Source: Calocera cornea HHB12733 (lineage: Eukaryota; Basidiomycota; Dacrymycetes; Dacrymycetales; Dacrymycetaceae). From it: a stretch of DNA of 64,000 nt. The DNA is taken from contig KV423939.1 in assembly GCA_001632435.1 (NCBI GenBank), positions 6,223 through 70,222 on the forward strand. The letters are read 5' to 3'. The position numbers and the translations under genes were made by a program. Below the pieces are notes generated by a model. The model worked only from the letters and a program-made list of their open reading frames with translations. It was not told the origin of the DNA and did not search any database. Positions 34,533-47,485 of this stretch are shown piece by piece; position 1 is the first letter of the stretch, and each line of letters starts with the position of its first letter.

Positions 34533-35634
34533 ATGTCCGACCCGCTCGACATCAAGGCCGTGCATACGGACGTCTACTCGTCCATCGACCCCGCGCGCTT
34601 CACGCACGCCCTCGCGGGCAAAGTCGCCCTCGTCACCGGCGCGGGGCGCGGCATCGGCCGCGCGATCGCCCTCGCCTTTGCGCAGGCGGACGTCAAGGGG
34701 ATCGCCCTGCTTGCACGGAGCAGGGGTGAGCTGGAGGAGACGGCGGCGCTGTGCCGGAAGGAGAAGCCCGGGGTGGAGGTGTGCGTGTGCCCTGCGGACG
34801 CGACGAAGACGAAGGAGCTGGACGAGGCGGTCGACAAGGTGTGTGCGCGTGCGCTGTATGCTCTTGGGTGCGCGTGGCTGACGCGGGAGACGGCAGGCCG
34901 TCAAGGAGCTCGGCGAGATCGACATCCTCGTCAATAACGCAGGGGCGAACCGGCTCCGGCCCTTCCACATGACCCCGCCCGAGGAGTGGTGGAGCATCCT
35001 CGAGGTGAACCTACACGGTGTGCGTCCTCCCTAGCCTCGTCCCTGCATACGCCGGGCACGTCACTGACGCGTTCATGTTTCCCACTGTACGCCCCAGCCC
35101 GCCCACCTCATGTCCCGCGTGATCAACCCCATGCGCGCGCGCAACTCGGGCCAGTACATCATCAACGTCTCCTCGCGCGCGGCGGTGATGGCCTCGCGCG
35201 GGTTCGCGTCGTCCTACACGTCGAGCAAGACCGCGCTCACGCGGATGACGGCGTGCGTGCAGGCTGAGCTGGACGGGGACGGAAAGGACAAGGTGTGCTG
35301 TTTCTCGCTGCACCCGGGCGGGCCGAAGACGAAGATGAACTACGACCTTGTCGAGCCGGACGTGGACGCGGCGTACCCGGGGATGCACGACAAGGTGCGC
35401 AAGTTCGTCGACATACAGGAGGACACCGTCGAGCTCTGCGCGTGGACGGTCGTGTACATGTGCAGCGGGAGGGCGAACAAGCTGCGCGGGCGGTATTTTG
35501 ACGTCGAGCAGGACATCGAGGCCGTCGTGGCGGCGCAGGAGGAGGTGCTGGCTGCGAACAAGATGGATCTGAAGGTTGACTATGCGGGCGGGTGGAGCTA
35601 TCTGGCTGTACCGACCAACCAGATGAAGCACTAG
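34533..35634 (+). CDS. Short-chain dehydrogenase/reductase (classical SDR)
   Basis: Exons 34533-34838, 34897-35019 and 35098-35634 give 321 residues. Cofactor motif TGAGRGIG is at about residues 35-42, NNAG follows in exon 2, and the catalytic triad is seen as NVSS with downstream SYTSSK (Tyr-x-x-x-Lys). Acid residues after strand 2 are absent and an Arg is present (LLARSRGE), consistent with NADP(H) use. Size and motif order fit a classical SDR. Substrate is unknown. It directly precedes the first acyl-CoA ligase on the same strand, so a role in the same metabolism is possible but only inferred. Confidence 0.9.
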
Positions 35635-35915
35635 AGATGTACTACTAGATGTGGAGATGCAATGCAGGAGCCCCGGATGTCACTGCGGTAATGATGAAGG
35701 CGGACTCATGGGGATGGCGTGTGTTCCCACGCTCGCCCCCCCCCCTCGGCCGGATCACGTGAGAATTGTATCGGAAGGCCGGCTACTGTACTGTACAGAG
35801 GGCGCGTGCGTGACCATGGCCGGGCGGAGGATGGCGAGGTCAGCACTCGCCCGCACTTCCCGACGATCGATGGCCCTCACCCCTCACCGCTCACCCCCCA
35901 CCTCCAAGCAGCACG

Positions 35916-38235
35916 ATGGACTTCCACGCCCAGGCCACCCAGCCCCACCCCTACCCACACGACCTCACAATCCCCCAGTTCCTCCTCGACGACGCCTCCC
36001 ACCCTCTGCGCCCTACCCGCGCCCCAGGCTCACGCTGGCTCATCGACGATTCCACCGGCCGCGCCTATGGGCTCGAGGAGATCAGGGAGAGGGTCGACAG
36101 GCTCGCCAGGGCCGTCCGGGCCACGTGGGCGCTCGAGGAGGGCGACGTGGTCTGCCTGTACAGCCAGAATGACATTGGTCGGCCCCCACGTTCCCTCACA
36201 CCATCCCCGCCCTGCGTCCTGACCCTCCCCGGCAGACTACCCCATCGTCGTCTGGGCCCTCCACCGGCTCGGCGCAATCGTCTCCTGCGCAAACCCGTCC
36301 TACACAGCGGGCGAGCTCGAGCACCAGCTGCGCGAGACCCGCGCCCGCGTGCTCTTCACCTCTGCCAGCTCCCTACCCACCGCGCTCGCCGCCTCGGCCG
36401 CTACGAGCCTCAAGAGGGAGAACATCGTCGTCTTCTCCCCGCCCCCGCCCGAGCCACAGCCTTCAGGCGCAGGGTGCTTCCCAGCCGTGCAGCCCGCGCC
36501 AGGCTTGCAAGCAGAGGGCAGCACGTTCGCCACCGTCCAGCAGCTGGTCCTGCACGGCTGGACGCTGGACAAGAACTACCGCGAGCCCCGCGGGCCCAAA
36601 GCAGGCGACGCAGTCGCCTTCCTCTCCTTCTCCAGCGGCACCACCGGCCTGCCCAAGGCCATCGCCATCGCGCACCGGAATTTGATCGCGAACGTCCTCC
36701 AGTGTGCGGCGCACAACCGGACGAACGAGCCGGGTGTACCGGCGGAGGAGCGGTTTGCGAGGCCGGGGGACGTCACACTCGGTGGTAAGCCACCTGGCCT
36801 TCTCTTACTCTTTCTTCTCCTCGGTGAGAGGGCGCTGACGAGGCGCAGTGCTCCCATTCTACCACATCTACGGCCTGGTCGTGACTGTGCGTCCCTCCCT
36901 CCTCCTCCTATGCGCCCCATGCTGGCCCGTACTCCCTTATCTCTGACCCTGCGCCCCCAGCTGCACGCCGCCATCTTCCAGGGCATGCCGCTCGTCGTCG
37001 TCCCGCGGTTCGCCTTCCAAGGCGTGCTGGAGAGCATCGTCAAGTACCGGATCACGCATCTCTAGTGGGTGTACCCTTGCATCGGCCTTGTGGGGATGCG
37101 CGTTGACATGACATGACTGGATTGGCAGCGTCGTGCCGCCCGTTGTGGTGATGCTGGTCAACGTAAGTCCGCCTTTGCAGCTGTAATGCCGCATGTGCCA
37201 GTGATAGTCGCCGCTAACGCCGCGTGCCAGAACCCCATCGCGAAGAAGTACGACCTCGCCCACGTCCGGTACGTCATGGTCGGCGCCGCGCCGCTGTCGA
37301 GGGAGGTGACGGAGCGGCTCAAGCGCCAGCTGCCGCGCGCACGCGTCGGCCAGGGGTACGGCATGACGGAGACCTGCACCGTTGTCTGTCAGGTACGTCT
37401 ATGTGCGGCGCGCGAATCAAAGGCCGTGTGCTTGCCACAGTCCTCTCTCTCTGACACATGCTGGCTAGTTCGACTTCGCCAAAGAGTCGGTCAACGGCTC
37501 GGCCGGCACCCTCGTCCCCGACACCGTAGCGCGCATCGTCAAGCCCGACGGCACCCAATGCGGCCACGACGAGCCGGGCGAGCTGTGGGTCAAGGGCCCG
37601 CAGATGGCGCTCTGCTACCCGAACAATCGCAAGGCGACCGAGGAGACGTTTCTCCCCGGTGGGTGGGTGCGCACGGGCGACGAGGCGGTCATCACGAAGG
37701 ACGGGCTGGTGTACGTCGTTGACCGGCTCAAGGTCCGCACCTTCCTCTACTCCTCTTGCGGGGGATGGAAGGCTGACAGAACGACAGGAACTCCTCAAGG
37801 TGAACGGCTTCCAGGTCGCCCCCGCCGAGCTCGAGGGCCATCTCGTCGTACACCCCTACGTGCAAGACGCCGGCGTAGTCGGCATCCCCGACGACATGCG
37901 CGGCGACTTGCCCATTGCCTTTGTCGTCCTCTCCGAAGAGGGTCGCGCGGCCGCTGCCGCCGGCGGGGATAAGGGCCAGGAGAGTGTAGTGGAGGAGATC
38001 AAGAAATGGGTGCGGGACCACAAGGTCAGGTATAAGTGGATCGACGGCGGGGTCGTGTTCGTCGACGCGATCCCGAAGAATCCCAGCGGGAAGATCTTGG
38101 TGAGCCGATTTGGGTCAATCACGGACAGAGGGGTGGGGTGCTGATTAACGCGCGTAGAGGCGCATGCTACGCGACCAGGCGAAACTCGTTGTCGATACGC
38201 GGAGCAAGGGCACACAGGCGCTGGCCAAGTTATGA
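35916..38235 (+). CDS. 4-coumarate-CoA-ligase-like acyl-CoA synthetase, copy A
   Basis: Nine exons: 35916-36177, 36236-36784, 36849-36886, 36961-37064, 37129-37162, 37231-37392, 37469-37732, 37788-38099 and 38158-38235, giving 600 residues. AMP-binding (ANL superfamily) motifs are SSGTTGLPKA, active-site His in YHIYG, GYGMTETC, GELWVKGPQ, WVRTGDE, and the C-terminal lysine motif KNPSGKIL. It ends in AKL, a PTS1-like peroxisomal signal. The enzyme should activate a carboxylic acid via an acyl-AMP to a CoA thioester; fungal members act on aromatic or fatty acids. It has one intron (38100-38157) that the other four copies lack. It shares the ESVNGSAG segment with copy E. It converges with copy B, stops 181 bp apart. 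Confidence 0.93.
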
Positions 38236-38416
38236 TCTGGCAGACGGACGGGGAACGAAGGTATCGGATGGATGTAACGCGCATATATGGTGGCTGACTG
38301 AGCACCTTTGTGAGAATATCATGTCCTTGTTTGCTGCCGGTTGCTATACCTATGCACCGCGGCTTTTTTCAACCACCGTTGTAACCGACTCGTGAACGGT
38401 ACAATACAGCGGCTCC

Positions 38417-40616
38417 TTACAATTTCGCCCTCCTTTCTCTGTTGCGCTGATCCCCACCCGTGATCTCCTTGGCCTGATCCCTCAATACCCGCCGTAGGAT
38501 CTTCCCACTGGGATTCTTCGGAACCGTCTCAACAAACTGGATCCCGCCTTGAAGCCTCTTGTAGTGCACTCTGTTATCGCTGACCCACTTGCTCAGCTCC
38601 TGTTTGATCTTGGCCGCCTCGTGCGCGTTTAACGCGGCTTGGCGCGCGACATGCTCTTTCAAGGCGACAAATGCGAGCGGCACTTCGCCCTTGTAGTCGT
38701 CCTCGATGCCAACGACACCGGCGTCTTGAACGTAAGGATGTAGGAGCAAGTGCCCTTCCAACTCGGCGGGTGCAACTTGGAACCCACTGACTTTGATCAG
38801 TTCCTGCTGCGGCATCAGCGGTTGTCAGTGACATCCGATACAAACCAACGCACCTTCAATCGATCAACGACATACAGATTGCCGTCCGTCCCCACATAGC
38901 CTTCGTCGCCCGTTCGCAGCCAGCCGCCAGGCAAGAATGTCTCTTCGGTGGCCTTCTTATTGTTCAAGTAACCGAGCGCTACCTGAGGACCCTTCACCCA
39001 GATCTCGCCCGGTTCGCCGCATTTTGCCGAGTGGCCGTCTGGTTTCACGATGCGGATGGCAGTGTCGGGCACGCTGACGCCGGAGGATCCAGGAACCGGT
39101 GGCTTATGCATGTCGAACTGCAGGATCTCCATTCAGCTCTCGGACAACAATGACGACGGCTGCGCCCAGCGCTGTCCGGTGGAAACACGTACCAAACTAA
39201 CCAAGGTGCTGGTTTCTGTTAGACCGTAGGCAGCCCCAATCCGAGCCTGGGGAAGAAGCGCTCTGAACTCCTGCAATACAGGCTCAGAGATCGGCGCTGC
39301 TCCAGAGACGACCCAGCGGATACCGGAAAGGTCGTAATTCTTCGTCAGGGCACTCTAACGACGAATGTTAGCATAACTTTCAGTGAGTAAAGAGGACGGT
39401 TTGACTTTGGTGAGCAGCACGATGATCGGAGGTACGAGCCTATCTGTCCGTGCTCAGTGACGTCAATAATGGGATACATAAGGAAGCCCACGGAAGATGT
39501 GTGACCCGATGCTTGACGATGGTCTCCAGGAATTGTTGGAGGTGGAACTGCGGGGAGACAACGACTCCGGGACCGGCGAAAAGGAATGCATGCAGCTGTC
39601 GGAGAGGAAATGAGTCGAAATGATTCGCGCAGTTCATCTGGACCGCCCAAACTCACAATAGCCGCGAGCCCGTAAATGTGATAGAAAGGCAGAACTGGCA
39701 CGAGATCGGTGCCCGTTCAAGCGTCGTATACAGCCCAGGAATGGAACTGACCTGCGAGGCCCCTGTCTCCAGGCCGCACCCAACGTTCCTCCAATTCCAA
39801 ACCGGGCTGGTTTGCTTTGAAGCTCGCCGACATTTGTAGCATGACTGCGATCATGTTTCGATGGCTGATTTCCGTTGCCTTTGGGAGGCCGGTCGTGCCG
39901 CTTGAGAACCCAAGGAAGGCTACCGTATCGCCTACGGTTGGGCTCCGCGGTTCGACATAGTTGTTATCGAGCATCCAGCCTTCGGTGACGAGTTGTTGGA
40001 CGGTCAGGAAGTTGCCCAATGTAGTCTTAAAACTCTCCATTGACGAAACCGAAGGAAAGCAACCACCTTCGCTTGATGTTTCTGGCGGAGGAGGAGAGAA
40101 CAGCACAACGTTGCTCGGTACAAACAGATTTGAGGCTGATGCCGCTTCCAGAGCGACAGGAAGCGAGGACGGAGAGGTGAAGAGCAGCTTGGCCGACGTC
40201 TCTTTTAGCTGGTATTCGAGTTCGCCCGCCATATATGCCGGATTGGCGCCGGTGACGGTGCAGCCAAGCCGATGCATCGCCCAAATCACAATCGGGTAAT
40301 CTATAAATACAACGTTAGAGAGCATTGTAGGATGGATGCGTCACTACAAACCGATGTGGTTTTGACTGTATATGCACACGACATCCCCTGCGTCCAAGCC
40401 CCATCGCGCCTTCACCGCTCGAGCAAGCCGCGCGACTCTTTCACGGATCTCTGGCAATCCATAGGCGCGCCCGGTGAGATCGTCGATGAGCCACTGAGAT
40501 CCAGGCAGGCGCGTGGGGCGCAGTGGATGCGAGGCCTCGTCCAGAAGGAACTGGGGAACTGTGAAGTTCCGAGGGTAGGCGTACGGCAGAGTAATGGACG
40601 AGTGGAAGTCAGGCAT
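38417..40616 (-). CDS. 4-coumarate-CoA-ligase-like acyl-CoA synthetase, copy B
   Basis: Minus-strand exons 40616-40352, 40300-39752, 39694-39657, 39595-39492, 39439-39406, 39354-39193, 39117-38854 and 38803-38417 give 600 residues, the same total as copy A. Exons 2-7 have exactly the same lengths as in A (549, 38, 104, 34, 162, 264). Motifs: SSGTTGLPKA, YHIYG, AYGLTETS, GEIWVKGPQ, WLRTGDE, KNPSGKIL; C-terminal AKL. Codon use is visibly less GC-rich than in the other copies. It differs from A and E by AYGLTETS rather than GYGMTETC and by FDMHKPPVPGSSG in exon 7. Likely peroxisomal acid activation; substrate unknown. Confidence 0.93.
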
Positions 40617-41238
40617 GCAGTACAGTCAATATCATATGGCAGGACGAGGGATTGCCAAAGTGGTATGATGCACAAAGAATGCGCGACAGCAATAACGTGC
40701 ATAAATATACGATACGCGGGTCATTCTGCTAGGTACTGCAGGAATGCGTCGCTGGCATCGCAAACATCCCGTGGCATTCCAGGATGTTGACGATATGGGA
40801 TGCTTCAGGCGAGCTAGCATTGTCCGAAGCGGTAAGAATGATTTCCGAAGGTCGACAATTCGCGCGTGATGCGACATTGCCGGTCAATAAGCGAGTGACA
40901 GCGGCTATCAAGAAGGTACCAGAGAGGGAAAGAATATTCCCCTAACACGGTAGCGGCGCATACCAAAACCAGTGTTGGGGATTGGCAAAGGACGATGGCG
41001 GCGCGGAACCCTGCAGAAAGGCATTTCCACCCCGTTAAAGGCAACAGACTTGCCATTGTCTTAAGAGATGATGACGGTGAGGAAGGAGGAACGCGGCTCT
41101 TACCGGGGCCCTTCGACGCGACGTTTCGTGCAAGTTCGGCGGAAGCTGCTCTCAGTTTCTGTAGCGCAACGACGTCTAAATATAACACATCAATCACATT
41201 CACCAAAGCAGAGCACACCGCCGCCGCCTGAGAATCTA
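40617..41238. other. Spacer between copies B and C
   Basis: About 620 bp separating two tandem minus-strand genes, lower in GC. It should hold the promoter of B and the 3' end of C. No motif or third gene is seen. Confidence 0.4.
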
Positions 41239-43503
41239 CTACAACTTCGCCATCGTGTCCTTCACCGACCCTTTCACCAATTCCTTCGCCTTCTCCCTCA
41301 ACAGCCTCCTCAGGATCTTCCCGCTCGGGTTCTTCGGTATCGCCTCCACGAACTCGATGCCGCCCTCGAGCCGTTTATACTCTACCTTCTGTTCGCTGAC
41401 CCACTTACCTAGCTCCTGCTTGATCTCAGATGCCTCGTGTGCGCTCGAGCTGGCCTGGCGGGCGATAGACTGGTGCAGGACGACGAAAGCCAGGGGGACC
41501 TCGCCCTTGTAGTCGTGCGGGATGCCGACAACACCGACGTCCTGCACGTACAGATGGAGGAGCAGGTGGCCCTCCAGCTCCGCAGGCGCCACCTGGAGCC
41601 CCTTGACCTTGATCAATTCCTTTACCTCCTCATCAGCGCGCCGCCCGCTCCACGTGCTCAATGGCCAGCTTACCTTCAGCCGATCAACGACGAACAAGCT
41701 CCCGTCCTCCCGCACATACCCCTCGTCCCCCGTCCGCACCCACCCGTCCGGCAAGAAGGTCTCCGCCGTCGCCTCGGGGTTGTTGAGGTACCCAAGGGCC
41801 ATCTGCGGCCCGCGCACCCAGATCTCCCCTGGCGAACCGGGGGGCGCGGTGGACCCGTCCGGGAGGACGATACGGGCGTCGGTGTCGGGAGCTATGTACC
41901 CGGAGGAGCCGGGCACGGGTGGCCGGTGTGGGTCGAACTGCCTCCCAAATTAGCCTCCAAGCATCACAGAAGAGCGAAGCCTGAAGCCGAAACTGGGAAA
42001 CACGCACGATGCTGACCAAGGTGGACGTCTCCGTCAGCCCGTACGCAAGGCCGATCCTCGCCTGGGGCAGGATCGCACGGAACTGCTCCAGGATGGTTGC
42101 GGAGAGCGGCGCCGCGCCGGAGAGCACCCAGCGGAGGCACGAGAGGTCATACTGCTTTGTGAGCGGGCTCTGCGCTTGTGGTCAGCATACTTCTACCCTA
42201 CTCAGAAGGTGGGGAAGGAGGCGGACCTTGACGAGCAGCACCACCATGGGCGGGACGATCCTACCCCTCCTTGGTAAGCACACGCTCGCCTCCAGCAGAA
42301 GGGCAGAAAGGCGCACGGAAGATGCGTGATTCGCCGCTTCACGATCGTCTCCAGGAACCGTTGCGGCCGGAACCCGGGGACGACGACGACCGCCGCGCCG
42401 GCGAAGAGGAGGGCGTGCATCTGTTCCGGACCCGGGGCGGGGGTGCTGTCAGCTACATCCCTTGCCTGATCATGGGAGGGAACGTACGACGAGGACGAGG
42501 CCGACGATGTGGTAGAACGGCAGTACTGCTTCTAGTCAGAATCTCCCAGCCCCGCAGTCTTGCCACTCGGAGAGGAACGTACCACCGAGCACACGATCCC
42601 CGGGCCTGACCCATTTCTCCTCCCCTTCCCCCAGCGGCCCGTTCGCCCGACAGTGCCTAGCGATCTGCAGCACCACCGCCAAAACAGCCCGATGCGGCAC
42701 CTCGACCGCCTTCGGCAGCCCGGTCGTCCCGCTCGACAGGCCCAGGAAGGCTACTGTGTCCCCTACGCGCGGGCCGGAGGGCTCGACGTAGTTGGCGGGG
42801 AGGAGGTGGGCGGAGAGGATCAGGCTTTCGACGGTCGGGAAGGATCCGTGCGGGGTTTGGTGGAGTTCTGGCGGGGAGGAGGGGGGGAAGCACCCCTCGC
42901 CGTCGGCGTGGGACAGGTCGGGCGGAGGAGGGGAGAAGAGCACCACCCGTTCCCCCTCCCGCTCCCTGCCTGACGCTCCTCCGAGCCCCGCCTGCCCCAG
43001 AGCCTGGAGGGCCACTCCCAGCCCGGCCTCGCCGCTGAAGACGAGCTTTGCGCGCGTCTCGCGCAGCTGGTGCGCTAGCTCGCTCGCCGTGTAGGACGGG
43101 TTCGAGGGCGTGACGATGCACCCTAGGCGGTGGAGGGCCCATATGACGATTGGGTAGTCTGCTCTCCCGGTCTGGGTCAGCCTGGCTCTTCCCTCTCCCC
43201 TCTGCCAGGCGAAGGGTCAGGGAAGGGGAAAGGGACAGGGACAGGCGCACCAAGGCAGTTCGCACTGAACAAAGCCACGACATCCCCCGCGCCCAGCGCC
43301 CAGCGCTCCCTAACAGCGCGCGCCAAGCGCTCCACGCGAGCGCGCACCTCCTCGAGGTGGTACGTCCGGCCCGTCCCGTCGTCCAGCAGCCAGGGGGAGG
43401 TGGGGAGGCGCGAGGGGCGCAGCGGGTACGTCGGGGTGTCGAGCAGGAATTGGGGGACTGTGAGGGTGCGTGGGTAGGTCGGGAACGGGGAGGGGGAGGA
43501 CAT
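41239..43503 (-). CDS. 4-coumarate-CoA-ligase-like acyl-CoA synthetase, copy C
   Basis: Minus-strand exons 43503-43251, 43158-42583, 42525-42488, 42420-42317, 42260-42227, 42169-42008, 41937-41674 and 41619-41239 give 603 residues. Exon 2 is 576 nt (27 more than A and B); exons 3-7 match exactly. Motifs: SSGTTGLPKA, YHIVG, AYGLTETS, GEIWVRGPQ, WVRTGDE, KNPSGKIL; C-terminal MAKL. The catalytic region is like B and D. The last intron has an AAAG acceptor. Expected reaction and location as for the other copies. Confidence 0.93.
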
Positions 43504-44457
43504 GGGGGACTAGGGAGGTACGGGGTGTGTGCGGGGCACGAGGAGCGGTGAGATATGAAGGAAGGGAGGAGGATCGGGAGACCGGCAGCCTGCAGCCTGC
43601 AGCCTGCATCGTCCCCCATAGCTCAGCTCGGCTCAGCGCGGGCAGAAGGTCCTCTACGCCGGCGCTCCGAGGGGCCGAGGTAGGCACCGGCATCTCACCC
43701 CATATCATAGGAACAGGAGGTTGCCGGGGAATGAGTACAGTGCGCGGGTAGGAAGCTTGATAGTATCAATGCAGCAGCCAAGCAGCGCAAGCGAGGAGAT
43801 AGATGGATTGGTCTTTGATCCGGACTGTATAACTTAGTACTAGGGCGATTGTATTGCGGATGCAGTTGGTCCGGGGATTGAATGTACTGTACTGTATGCT
43901 GCCAAGCCTGGGCAGTCTGGCCGTGGTCCGCTGGTCGACAAGATGAGAACTCCTTCGATCTGCAGCTGGGCCGACCACTAGTAGACAGGACAGACCGCCG
44001 CCTGGGACAGAGCGCCCGAGCAGCCTCTGGCCCCGCCGGTCTCGGTAGTTCTGTATCCCACCATCCAGCCTGTCACGTGTCACGATCATGACGGCCGATC
44101 GGCTGCTAAATCAGGCCGGGCAGAGCCTACCGCCCTAGAGGCAGGGCCGTGCCGTGCGTCATCGGGGCGTGTGGGCGGGGCGGCTTACGCAGCTGTTCTT
44201 ACGCGCCTTCTGCTACCTCGCCTCCTCACCGGCGTTCCGCGGGTCGGCTTAGGTCAGTGCGCTCGGATGCGCTCGTGGGTGTCGTCACGGCTCTCCCGTC
44301 CCCCGTCCCTTCCTTGCCTCGTCCCTCCCCTGCCCGCGCCCGCTGACGGCCACTGTGTCTCGTGTGCTGCGTGACGGGCGTTGATAAAACCTCTTGCTCC
44401 CCCGCACCGGCATCCTCACTACAGCACAGCGCACCCAGCACCCACCCACCCAGCACA
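43504..44457. other. Spacer between copy C and the Sec14-like gene
   Basis: About 950 bp between divergent starts, containing a GTAC-rich patch (43883-43898). Frames here lack motifs. A GATAAAA sequence at 44383-44389 may be the TATA element of the next gene. Confidence 0.4.
44383..44389 (+). promoter_or_regulatory. Possible TATA element of the Sec14-like gene
   Basis: GATAAAA, 69 bp before the ATG at 44458, in otherwise GC-rich sequence. Confidence 0.35.
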
Positions 44458-46307
44458 ATGGCCCCCCCCGCCCCCTCCGTCGACCGCACCCCCCCGCACC
44501 ACCCACACGGCCACCACCCGCACCGCCGCTCCTCCTCCCTCCTCTCCTCACACTCCACACACGCACACGGACACGCGCACGGGATGAAGAACAACCCCTT
44601 CATCCTCACCCTCTCTGACAAGCAGCAGGCCGCCTTGGCACAGTTCAAGAGCCTCCTCCAGGCCAACGGCGCCTATGTGCCCCCAGGGCAGCGCGGCGTG
44701 CCCGCTAGTGTGGACGATCTCATGCTCGTGTGCGTGTTTCCCCCTGCTTCCCAACCGCTTCACCCATGTCTGCCCAACATGCTGACACCCCCCACCAGCC
44801 GCTTCCTCAAAGCCCGCCGGTGGGAGCCCCCCGCCGCCCTCCAGCAGTTCCTCGCCACCGTCGCCTGGCGCCAGGAGCACGGCGTCGACAAGCTCTACCG
44901 CGAGGAGGTCGACCCGGAGGAGTACGAGCAGTGGAAGCAGACGTATCCCAAGTGGACGGGGAGGAGGGATAACGTGCGTTTTCTCGCTCTTCGTGCCCGC
45001 CCGGGGCACGGGGAGTGCGAGCCGGAGGTCGTGAGCAGAAGCTGATCCGCTGGGCCAGCACGGCAACCCCCTCTACGTGTACAAGCTCGCGGTGCTCACG
45101 AGCGCCGCGCTCAAAGAGCTCAACAAGGTCCCCGAGGCCGTACGCTACCGCCGCATGTACGTCCCCTCTTCTTCCCCAGCCCACGGCCTCAGAGACCGAA
45201 GCCGACGCTGACGCGCGATCGTACAGTGTGGCCCTGTACGAGCTCCTGCACAACCTCGCCTTCCCCATGTGCCTCTCCGTGCCGATCCCCCCACCACTGC
45301 TCCCTCCCGGCGAGGAACTGTCCCACGCGCCTGCGGCGCCCGCCCCCCTCCCGCCCAACAGCATCCGCCTGATCCAGAACACGACCATCATCGACTTCAG
45401 CGGTACCTCCCTCGGCTCGATGTTCTCCTTCCGGCACCACCTGGCGCAGGCCTCCGGGCTGGCGCAGGCCAACCACCCCGAAACCCTCGGGTCCATCTTC
45501 GTCGTCGGCGCCCCAGGGTGGTGGAGCACCGTGTGGGGCTGGATCCGGAACTGGTTCGACGAGCAGACGCGCGCGAAGGTGCACATCGTCCCCGCGGGCT
45601 CGCCAGAGCTGCTCGAGTTCATCCCCAAGGAGAACCTGCCCCGCGCGTACGGCGGAGAGCTGGACTGGGTGTACGAGGACGACCCGAGTTGGGACGCGGA
45701 CGTCGCGTGGCACCTCCGGGAGGTCGGCGCACCCGAGGTGGAGGGTGTGAGCAGCCTCAGGGGGCCCGTCATCGTCACGCCCCGGACGGAGGAGCGCGCG
45801 ATCCGCGTCGAGCTGGTCGGGAAGGGCAGACATGAAGTGCTCGTCCCTCCCCAGGCTGCCCCTGTCGAAGACGCGGGGAAGGAGGTCCTCCCGCCTAGTA
45901 CGAGCACCCTCCCGCCGAGCGAGATCCCCGTCGCACCCCAGGCGGAGGAGGTGCCGCTCACGCCCGGTGGACCCCTCACGCCCGCGGCGAACCTGGCTCC
46001 CTTGCCGTCCGACCCGTCCTCCACCGCCGCCGCGCCCGCCTCAGCCTCGCCCAGCACGGCCCAGAACGGTTTCCCGCACGAGCACCCCCAGACCACCGCA
46101 GACAGCAAAGGCGGCTTCCTCCCCGCGCCCATCGGCCCCGGCCTGGGGCCCGCAACGCCCGGCACCCCGGGGTTCGTCCCGAATTTGACGGGGGGGATCT
46201 TGGGCACGCCGCGGGGTGAGGGTGGAGCGGAGGGGCTGGCGGACGGGGAGGGTGAGGGGCAGGCGGTGAATGAGCTGGCGGAGCGCGTCGGGGCTGTCCA
46301 AGTGTAG
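44458..46307 (+). CDS. Sec14-like CRAL-TRIO lipid-binding protein
   Basis: Exons 44458-44729, 44799-44973, 45059-45156 and 45227-46307 give 541 residues. N-terminal His/Pro/Ser-rich tract, then a CRAL-TRIO N-terminal helix region ending in RFLKARRWEPPAALQQF. The lipid-binding domain (about residues 145-330) includes TTIIDFSGTSLGSM, HYPET-like NHPETLGSIFVVGAP, and ENLPRAYGGEL, the standard family end. Placing the third exon's start at 45059 gives GRRDN joined to HGNPLYVYKL. An earlier acceptor (45040) would break frame. The last about 200 residues are Pro/Ala-rich and disordered. Such proteins move or present phosphatidylinositol and other lipids. It interrupts the ligase array, sitting between copies C and D. 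Confidence 0.88.
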
Positions 46308-47485
46308 TGTACGAAGTGCGCTCGGCCTGGTCGGCGACGGCGACGGCGACGAAGGTGCCCAGCCGCCGGCCCGCCGCGACGACTCCGCGCGGCATACAGC
46401 ACATGCAGTGGCGGGTCGGGGCACGAGAAACGCGCGCTCGGTCCTGGAGATCGAGGATGAATGAATGAAGCTGCCCTTGAGCAAGGCACGAGGGCGGCAC
46501 GGTTGTACCTGTGTCATAATAAATAGAGTGAGGATGCCATAATTCTGATCTATGTTGTGCCAATATCTCGGAGCGATGGCATGCCGTCGTGCGCTCTGAT
46601 TTCGAACAATGCCGTTTCAGCCGCACGGGATGCATGTGCCGTACTGCAGTAAGGTACAGTAAAAGCGTCCGTCGTGAACGCCTTTCCGGAGAGCAGCGTC
46701 TCCCCCGGAGAGGAACGTCGAGGAGATCGAGGAACGTCCCAGTGCGACCTATAGTCCAGGAGGGTGTTCGCGCGCTCTGGTCTCCCCGGTCTCTCCTGGC
46801 TACAGTACAGCATGTCTCATCTGTCGTCGGCCGGCCTGACAGCAGCTGTGTGCCGTGGCCCGTCGCTCTTGGGCACCGCCTACACTGTACTTACGACATT
46901 GGCAGCATGCATACTATGCACACATGCACACACGCATTCAATGCCCCGAATCGACTTGGCGCAAAATTCAGTCCTCGTGGCTTCTGCGGCACTCCTACAC
47001 TGTACACTCTGCCTCAATGAATCAATATTAGATCCCCTGGCTTGCGCTCTATTGCATTTGCGGCTTGGCTGTTTCACCCCTGGCACTGTGATCGCTTGGT
47101 CCGCCTGAGTCATCTGCTTACTCGCCCACGCCGTGGACGATGACAAACCGCCGGGGATGACAAACCCGTGGGCGATTGAGAAGGAGACCGGTGAGAATCC
47201 TAATCAGGAACAGTGAACCCTGCCCTGCAGTGCATACAGTGGATGTGCTGGTACGAAAGCAGATGGTCAGTGGACATGCCCGTCCATCCCTGAGCCCCTT
47301 GGAGCGCCGTACTGGGTCTTCTGCCCGAGCTGAGCTAAGTTGTTGGCGTACGATGCCTCCCGATACCAGCTCCGGTCCAGTCCTCCATATACCAGCTCGC
47401 CGTCTTGTCTTGTCTTGTCTGATCTCCCCTCGATACCCGCGGTGTCTGAGCTCTCCTAACCCCACATACACCCCACACCTACCCA
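46308..47485. other. 1.2-kb spacer before copy D
   Basis: No gene supported. GTAC-rich patches at 46640-46663 and 46801-46812. A GTCTT microsatellite (47403-47420) precedes copy D. Confidence 0.4.
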
